A DNA stretch of 64,000 nt from Ceraceosorus guamensis (taxonomy: Eukaryota; Basidiomycota; Exobasidiomycetes; Ceraceosorales; Ceraceosoraceae): assembly GCF_003144195.1 (NCBI RefSeq), contig NW_020290027.1, positions 1-64,000 on the forward strand, written 5' to 3'. Numbering within the stretch: position 1 is the first letter of the stretch; every line of letters begins with the position of its first letter. Below, piece by piece: positions 57,002 to 64,000 of this stretch. The notes under the pieces were generated by a model that saw only the letters and a list, made by a program, of their open reading frames with translations, had not been told where the DNA came from and searched no databases. Made by a program: the position numbers and the translations under genes.

Positions 57002-57596
57002 ATGTCTGGCTTCACGGTCATCTGGGTCTTGGTCGCTGCTGCGATCGCAGGAGCCGGATCATGGCTGGTCACCCCTAAAGGCCCGAATCAGGTGTGAGTG
57101 ACCGAGGAGACTTTGCGGCAATATGTCGCTTGGAAGGCGTCGATTGAGTGGCGATGCGCCATTCCCTGTCGAGAACTGGAAGCCCGGCAGCCGCAGGACC
57201 GCCAAACAGTCGACAAAGCTGCTAGTGTTGCCGATCCAAAGCCGGTCAGACCTGCCCCGCTTCCACGCCTCACGCAACCTGCGCAGCTGTGCCAGAGAGG
57301 CGCGACGAAGACATCCATGCTGACTCCTGCTCGCCTTCGCCCCTCCCAGTCTGATCAGGACTTCTGCCATCCTCACCCTCACATGCTGCTACCTCATGTG
57401 GACCATCGTGTACCTGGCGCAGCTTCATCCTCTCATCAGTGAGTCATAGCTCTGCTGGGAAAGCATGCCAGTAGCGCACACACCTAGCCCTCAAGAGCAG
57501 TATGCTGAGCTTCAGACTGACGCCTCCGCGTCCCTCTCATGCCTTGTCCCCACTCTAGGCCCCAAACGAGCAGACGTTCGATTTTTGGAAGAATGA
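57002..57596 (+). CDS. VMA9: V-ATPase subunit e (Vma9)
   Basis: Exons 57002-57093, 57350-57438 and 57559-57596 sum to 73 codons (72 aa), the normal size of this tiny subunit. The protein starts 'MSGFTVIWVLVAAAIAG', then 'SWLVTPKGPNQVLIRTSAIL', 'TLTCCYLMWTIVYLAQLHPL' and a short tail 'SPKRADVRFLEE'. The two hydrophobic helices and the 'P-K-x-x-N-Q' and 'Q-L-H-P-L' motifs identify subunit e of the V0 sector, which sits in vacuolar and Golgi membranes next to the proton channel. No single exon is long enough to be obvious, so the gene is easily missed by open-frame searches. All three junctions are GT-AG and phase-consistent. Confidence 0.95.
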
Positions 57597-58270
57597 AGGG
57601 CAGGCTCCTAACAGGTATCCCTGGGCGCAGGGCCACTTCGCTGGCTGATGAGGGAGTGTAAGGAATGACAGTGTGGTCTAGTGGGCGAGGGAGCGCCTCC
57701 TGGCGATGCCACACTGGGTGAACCGCTCCTCACCAAAACTCAATCCCACATTGCTGCCGGACGTTTCGCGCAGCCTCCGTTGTACTATACATTCATCATC
57801 CTCTGATGCTAAGACTTCGTTACAACAGGTAAAGGTGTGACTGCTGGGTCAGACTACGCATCCGTGGTCTGTGTAGTAGGAGTCATCGGGTGCGCATACA
57901 TGCCGAGAGTCTTGGGATCTGCCCTGGCCCATCTACTTTCAAAGAATGGCAGCCTCTGGCACACCTCCTCGTGGCTAGGCTTGAATGAGGACGACGGTGT
58001 AGTGAGCTGTCTCTGTGCCTATGATGCGCTCGGTATGACGGTCTGCGCAAGCGAGTGGTTGCACATTCGAAAGGCCGGCTTACATATGACTGGTGACTGT
58101 CTGATTGGTGGGCAAACGTGGTGCGAGGCTGAGCGTGCATGCCACGCGTCCCCAGCTCCTTTGGCTCCCACCACCACCACTACCACCATAAGAAAAGGCT
58201 TGCGTTGATCGATGGCAACAAGCTACAGAGTGTGTGAATGCCGGATCTACGAAAGGAAAGCGTGTAAAGA
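57597..58270. other. Intergenic region
   Basis: About 670 bp between VMA9 and the kinase-like gene. Frames on both strands lack recognisable motifs. Confidence 0.5.
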
Positions 58271-59714
58271 ATGAGCGACGGCTCCTCAAGTGCCTTTGAA
58301 GGATGGCCTGACCTCCCACTCCGCTACACCCCCATTGAAGAGGTGGTGCGAAAGCTTGAGAGGACACTGCGCCATAGCGTCGGACAGCGACGAGACGGTG
58401 GGCAACAAGAGCAAGGAGTCAGACCCTGTCGGATGCTCAATGGTGGGCTGACCAATCGGGCATGCCTTCTTACCCTCTCGAGCGCAAGACTGGTCGTGCG
58501 GCTGTTGGATCGTACATCTGCCGAGTTGCTCAGCATCAGTCGGCATGATGAGGTGTCCGCAAGTCGACACGCTGCTACACTCGGAATCTCGCCCGAGCTC
58601 CTTCTTTTCATCGCGCCCAGCCCGGCGAGCTTAGGAAACTCGGATGACGCCGACCAAGTCCTTGCTGAAATCCAGCTGGGACATCCAGAATCAGCACCAA
58701 AAGGCTTGCGAACTGGTGGAGCGATGGTCCTTCGATACGTAGACGGCTCAACACTGGCAAATCAAGATGTGCAAGATCTGTGCAGTGGGCAGCGCACACC
58801 GGATCTGATGGCCTTTGTAGAGCCAATTGCTCGTTTGCATCTCAGTCGAGCAGGAGCTTTGGGATCTCCCAGCTTTTGCAACGAATTCGTGCCTCGTGAT
58901 GCTCGAGCCAGGTATCTTCGCACGCTGCACAAGGTGGGAGGAGAGACACCTCCGGGGTACCTGGTGAGTGTGTCATTCCAAAATGCTTCCGGCTTTCGTT
59001 CGTCACTTGCCTCGAGGGAGAGGAAGCAGACATCGATCTGAAGCTTTGCGTGCGATTCAACAGGAGTTGCTGCCGAAATTGAAACTAATCGAAGACGCGT
59101 TGGAGTTTGCAGAAGACAAGTGTCCTTGTCACAACGATCTCCTAGCGGCCAATTTCATTCGAGCGCAGTCGGAGACTGCTTCAAGGACAGGCGGTGCTTC
59201 CTCAGGAGGCACTCGCTGTGCTGGTAGCCGTGCAACGTACTCCATCATTGATTGGGAGCTATCAGGTCTGGGTTGGCCTTCCTTCGAGCTCGGTAACCTC
59301 GCATCCGAATGCGAGCTCAATCTGGAGCAGACTCGGCATCTCGTCGACGCCTACTGGCAAGCGGTAGAAGCTGAGCGCGCTGACTCGTCCAGCCCGACAA
59401 CGCCGAAGCAGGAAAGCTCACGACAGCAATCCCGACTTGCTCGTGCTCGATTGTGGGGCATATCTGCCAAGCTCACTTGGGTCGCGTGGGGGTGTCTCAT
59501 GCGTCTTCGACCCGCTCTTGAGCACGAGGACGGTCGAGTGAAGGAGCACGAGAAGGACGAGAATTTGGAAGAGTGGATCGAGATCCGATTTCAGGCAGCT
59601 CGTGAATTCCTCAAGGATCACCAAGACGAGGTGCAGAGACTGTGTCAACAGGTCAAAGAGCAATCGCAAGCAGGGCCTCCGAACGCGACGAATCTCAAAT
59701 TGGGCTCAAGCTAA
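58271..59714 (+). CDS. Choline/ethanolamine kinase-like (APH fold) protein
   Basis: Exon 1 runs from ATG 58271 to about 58955-58963; exon 2 runs from about 59024 to a stop at 59714. The N-terminal lobe has 'MLNGGLTNRACLLTLSSARL' and 'LVVRLLDRTSAELLSISRHDE', like the nucleotide-binding part of choline kinases. The C-terminal lobe has the phosphotransferase motifs: 'KCPCHNDLLAANFI' (H-N-D-x-x-x-x-N, catalytic Asp) and 'YSIIDWELSGLGWPSFELGN' (metal-binding Asp and the conserved E-x-x-[GS]). Relatives phosphorylate choline, ethanolamine or similar small amino alcohols; the substrate here is uncertain. The intron is not fully fixed: the strong donor at 58964 leaves a phase that no nearby acceptor matches, and a donor at 58955-58960 fits better. 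No signal peptide; probably cytosolic. Confidence 0.8.
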
Positions 59715-59805
59715 TGTCATGCAATCAACAGCAGCTTGTTTCATGCATTATCGCCGCGGCCACGCTGAGTGCCATGGCAGTAGTACACAAGCAAAGATTG
59801 CCGTC

Positions 59806-61952
59806 TCAGGTGAGGGTAGCAAGCCCAACGCTGTTACTTTTGGTGTTGGTAGCAAGGTAGACATTCTTCAGGAAAGCCGCTCCTACAAGCCACTCGTTTG
59901 CCTGGCCAACATCACCAGACGAGATGGCCGAGATGCAGTCTCCTTTGAGATTGTTCGAGTCCACAGGCAAGAACTTCATGTCGTCAGCTCTCATCTCCCA
60001 GTCCTGCCCGCCAAAGCTGAAGGAGAGCTTGCCGGATGTGGTACAGGGAATGGTGTAGCCGCCCTGTCCGTCCGGCTTGGATCCCTTGATGGCATTATGG
60101 ACAGCGTCGGCATCAGCTTGAGGGGCGACGATGAGCGTTGTGCCAGTGTCGAGGATCGCTGTGCGCTGAGATTTGCCGGTGCCGCTGATCGAAGAGATCT
60201 TTTTGCCGTCGTAGGTCACTCCATCCAGGTTGATCTCCCAAAAGCCTTGCTTCGACACATTGCCAACTTCTTTCAAAGCACCACGATACTTGCTCGCATC
60301 GACGCCGCCAAAAGTCACTTCGCCGTCATTGTCAGCGTCGGAGGCTCTACCCAGGTGGTATCCCATGACCGGGGCAGGCACCAACTTCGCGCTGTAGAGA
60401 GCGTCGATTGGGGTCGGACTCTTGCTATTAGCCAGCTCTTGTTTTGCAAGACCCATGAGCCCATCGAAGGGGACGCCAGGATCGCTGAAATCGGTCGTCT
60501 CTTTGCGTGCCAGGCCGAGCGTCTGGTTTGCCAGCTTCATCCCAGCGATATACACGTCGTCTCGCCCCAGTATGCCAGAGACCGAGCCGGTACCATACGT
60601 GATGCTGAAAGGGTTCGTGGTTCCTTGAAAGGTCTTCGAGACGCTTTTGCCGAGCTTTTGATGGACTCCGCTACAATTGTCGCATTTGGTGCTTCCCACC
60701 CATGTGTCAGCGGAGCCAGAATCGACCTGAGTGTGCGAACGCGTCAGCATGGGCATGCGGTGACGTTGGATGGCGCACTTTCACACTGCACTCACTAGCA
60801 TACGGAAAGGCGTGTTCTCGCTACCGATTTGGATTGTCGCGACGTAGCCCACGTCATTGGCCTCAATATCGAGGCCCAGACTTTGCTGAGCACTGGGACT
60901 CGACGCGTTCTTTAGACCGCCAGCGGCTGCTGCATCCAGAGCAGCCTTGGGATATCCCGCACTGCCGTCAGCGTCAGCCGCTGACTTTTTGCTCGGCGCA
61001 GCAGCGTTGGATTTTTGCTCCGTTATCGTCTTCGACGTGGTGGGAGCGGCCTGCGGTGCAGACTTCGCCTTGCACGAACTCGAAGCCTTTGCTGCTGTGA
61101 CGCCAGCTTTGGCAGTAGATGCTGCCGATGCAGCTGCGCTCTCACTGCCACCCAAGAGACCCGTGAGACTATCCAGCAAGCGTCTTCCCAACTCTTCCGA
61201 ATCGCGATGCTGGATCACCACACCGATGCGACCATGTTTGCCCTTCGCAAACTTGACGGGCTCTGGCTCTGGCGCCCTCTTACGTTGGCCGACTGCCGCT
61301 GCTCGTTGGGATGGAAGTGGCGGGGAGTGTTCGGCTCTCGGAAGAGGATGTTCGCCCTCGTGAGGACGGAAATAGCGCTTGTTGGCCGAGAAAATGCTTT
61401 GCTCTCTTCTGCGAGCCAAGGAAGCGAAGAGCTCCTCGGAGGTCGGAGCGGCTCGAGCAGTCATGCGGGCTAGCTTTGAGACGGCGCGATTCAGATGCAC
61501 TTGAAGGACCTGCGATATGCCAAGAGAAATTGTACTTGATTAGTCTGGCACACCTGCGTGTCGTACACTGATCAGCTACTCACCAGACCAGCATCTTCAC
61601 CCCGAGGAGGGAGATGTCTGAGGGGAACGATCAATCCGCCCTTGCCGGCTTCTACATCCTGAAAGCTACTTCGCCTCCCAATCGCATTTACCCCGGCCCT
61701 CGAGCCACCCTGCACGTCTCTGGCCGAAGTCGCAGGGTTCGGTTGACCCGTCTTCACCACAATACCCACTCGCGGGTTTCTGAAAGGTTCAGGACGCGGA
61801 GAGCGCTCCAACAGCTTTCCTTCGGTGCTCACACGATCTCCGATCAAGGGCGCTGCCGACACACCGGTTCTTGGTAGACCGTTGAAGTTGTCGATGGAGA
61901 CCGCGAGGATTAGGAAGAGCAGAGACAGAAAGGGCGTGCGAAGGGCGATCAT
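59806..61952 (-). CDS. Pepsin-type aspartic protease with long pro-region
   Basis: Exons 61584-61952, 60796-61509 and 59806-60726 sum to 668 codons (667 aa). The signal peptide is 'MIALRTPFLSLLFLILAV'. The pepsin domain starts near residue 330: 'DVGYVATIQIGSENTPFRML' and the first active site 'VDSGSADTWVG' (formed across the last intron), the flap 'ITYGTGSVSGILGRDDV', the second active site 'AILDTGTTLIVAP' and the C-terminal 'EWLVGAAFLKNVY'. The roughly 310-residue stretch before the catalytic domain is much longer than the usual 40-60-residue propeptide and contains dibasic sites ('GRRSS', 'RRREQ', 'QRKRAPE', 'GRRLL') that Kex2 could cut, plus an Ala/Ser/Lys linker. It is a secreted or vacuolar endopeptidase. 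No GPI signal is seen. Convergent with the kinase-like gene, 91 bp apart. Confidence 0.92.
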
Positions 61953-64000
61953 GCTGGCGAGATGGATCGGGGTCGCAGGCAATCGGGGATGCTTCTATAC
62001 AATGCCAAATAAGCAGTGAGAGAGACAGTCTAATCGCAAAAGAACGTAAATGGAGCTGAGGAGCAGAAGGATGCCATGTCAGCCCCACCCACAGCAGCGT
62101 TCCGAAGGCCCAGCTTCATCCAGAAGACTCACGACCTGCCTCTTGAAAAGTAAAGGATGACGCAAAGGGAGTAGGAGATAAGTAAAAAAAGTTTCTCGAG
62201 CAAGAGGAGACCTGTCTCCGTCCTGAGCCGCACTGGCGTGGGCTAGAGAAGATGAAGAAGAAGAGGAGGTAAGAAAAGAGAAGGTGGTTGGGTGAGAAGA
62301 CAGTCAGACACTCGTCCGGGAGTTGACTGAAGAAAGGGTGGTCGAAGCAAAGATGAAGGAGCCCTGCTCGTTAAAGTAGGAAGAAAGAGGGCGTAAGGTT
62401 TAGAAGCGAACAGCAGCGTGAGAACTGGTGCAGGCACCCTGCGCACAGTCGGGCTTCCTTTCGGCGGTCACTTTGTCAGCTGCACAGAGACATCGGCGGG
62501 CATCTCTGCTTGGTTCATCCAGCTCCGCCTAATCGGCTACGTTGCCGTGTGCCCAGGACGGACATTGAATGAGACCTGATTCGGAAGGTCAAGCCGACCA
62601 CACGACCACGACTGGACCATCCCTCAACGGCTGGAGCGAGTCCTCGGCCAACGACTACTCAAGATTGTAGGTGTGCTTTGCTGCGCCTGGGGCGCGGATG
62701 AGCTATGCAGGCTACAGCAATGATACCTTCTTTCGGCGCTGTGGCTTCTGCCGGTCTTCAAGCCAATGCTGCCGCACTTTCTCTCTCAGCACAGTCGAGT
62801 TCCGTGTGCCAGGTCAACCAGATAAAGCAGGCAGACGGGCAGGCACGTTCTACGTCAAGTACCGTTGACCGGGCGATGGAGAATCCGCGAGTCGGATGTC
62901 ACCGTAGAGAAGACAGCCGTTCGGCAAATCCTATGCTGCGACTCGATGTACTGTCGAACTGCAACGTAGAGGTTACAAGACGAATGCGAGGGACAACTTT
63001 GCTGCCTGGTGCTCGGCTTGATCAGCAGAAGGCCGTGCCTGCGATTACCTGATTGAGGCAGCTGCAGCTCGACGTTGAACGCAAAGGTGCAGGCAGTCAC
63101 AGCACTCGTGACTCTACCCCCGCGATGAGACACGTCCGTTGAGCGGTCGCATCCTGGTGACGCTCCGCGCGCTCGCCTAGAGCTGCAGCTGTAGGTCGTT
63201 CGAGTTGATGTTGAACGGCCATCCGATCGGGCGTGGCCGCCGTTCGTGTTCCACGTTCCGCTTCAATGCAGACGCATCACCGCTGGCTCTCCTACCTGTA
63301 GGCAGCTCGAATGCTCGATTGCTCCGACTCGAGGATTAAGCTCGTCGATGCTCGATGCTCGATTGATCGGAGTCGTGCTCGCGAATCAAGCAATCACGGA
63401 ATGTGAATCGGAGTCAATGGTGCCCACGATGATGGAAGAGGCTTCATCGACATCGGTTCCTACATTTACCCGCGCGCGCGCTCAGACGCGCAGGTCGCAG
63501 CATATCATTCGCGTGCGCGTGCGCGTCGTTCGTGATACCGGTACAGCAGGTACTCGCCGCCATGATTGTGCTGGAAGGTTCTCGAAGATCGCATACGCGA
63601 CCCGAGGATCAGTCTTGAGTAGCCGCTCACGGGAGTCATAATTGGATCCAAGCCAGGCGAGCCGGCTGGCTTCCTCTTGCCCAAGCTCAGAGCACCCGAG
63701 AAGCCTATGGACCGAGTTTGGCATGCAACTGGGCTTTGTGACCAAGCCAAGTTGTGAGTGTTGTGATCGTAATCATCGAGACCACAAATAGGTGCACCAG
63801 CGAACTCCGCACTGGGTTGATCTGGTCCATACCGCGCGCTACGGCTGTAGCTGCGCCATCTGAGAGCTACCGCCACCACCACCTTTCCGCGCACACGCAA
63901 CTTGTACAGGCGTTTGTTTGTTCTTTTGAAATTTTTTTGTTTTTTTTTTTCCCGAAACATGCAGATGACATTGTCCTCGATACGACGAAAAGAAACGCGC
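61953..64000. other. Gene-free right end of the window
   Basis: About 2 kb upstream of the protease, including its promoter. Small frames overlap without domain signals. It holds purine-rich DNA (62160-62410), 'gctcgatgctcgattg'-type short repeats (63310-63375), a CG-rich run near 63470-63530 and a T-run near 63930-63950. No telomere repeat is seen. Confidence 0.5.

Noticed and set aside
63900-64000. Possible chromosome end
   Set aside because: T-rich DNA but no TTAGGG-type repeats; the window simply stops.

Overview
The window looks like nuclear DNA of a basidiomycete fungus, most likely a smut relative (Ustilaginomycotina). The evidence is gene-dense DNA with many short GT-AG introns (about 60-120 nt), typical fungal proteins (Sof1, Gid7/WDR26, TAF12, Kex2, a Sac2-type phosphatase, V-ATPase subunit e), signal-peptide proteins, and intergenic DNA full of short 'AATCGTGAATC'-like motifs. 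The species is inferred, not shown. No tRNA, rRNA, CRISPR array or telomere repeat was seen.

Layout. 1-4.4 kb: a direct repeat of about 362 bp and an incomplete Ty3/gypsy pol fossil. 4.4-7.5 kb: an unrecognised seven-exon protein. 8.8-10.2 kb: a membrane protein with a duplicated extracellular module. 12.8-14.0 kb: a secreted GH88/GH105-like glycosidase. 15.0-26 kb: housekeeping genes SOF1, an alpha/beta hydrolase, GID7 and TAF12. 27.4-41.6 kb: an accessory island holding two copies of a module, each an F-box protein gene divergent from a gene for a secreted, Cys-containing, Ala-rich protein. The second secreted gene is broken, and a 420-bp MITE sits in the second module. 43.1-47.6 kb: three redox genes (aldo-keto reductase, quinone reductase, free Met-R-sulfoxide reductase). 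48-62 kb: KEX2, a Sac2-like phosphatase, VMA9, a choline-kinase-like protein and a pepsin-type protease. The last 2 kb shows no gene.

How genes may connect. Kex2, the V-ATPase, the Sac phosphatase and the aspartic protease all act in Golgi/vacuole/secretory biology. The protease and the island's secreted protein carry dibasic sites that Kex2 could cut; this link is an inference. Sof1, TAF12 and Gid7 are core ribosome-biogenesis, transcription and ubiquitin functions. The most novel part is the duplicated F-box/secreted-protein module, for which I know no described function.

Most exon models were built by hand from splice signals, conserved motifs and phase. For the models marked as summing to whole codons, all exon phases agree. 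Six introns appear to end in AAG.
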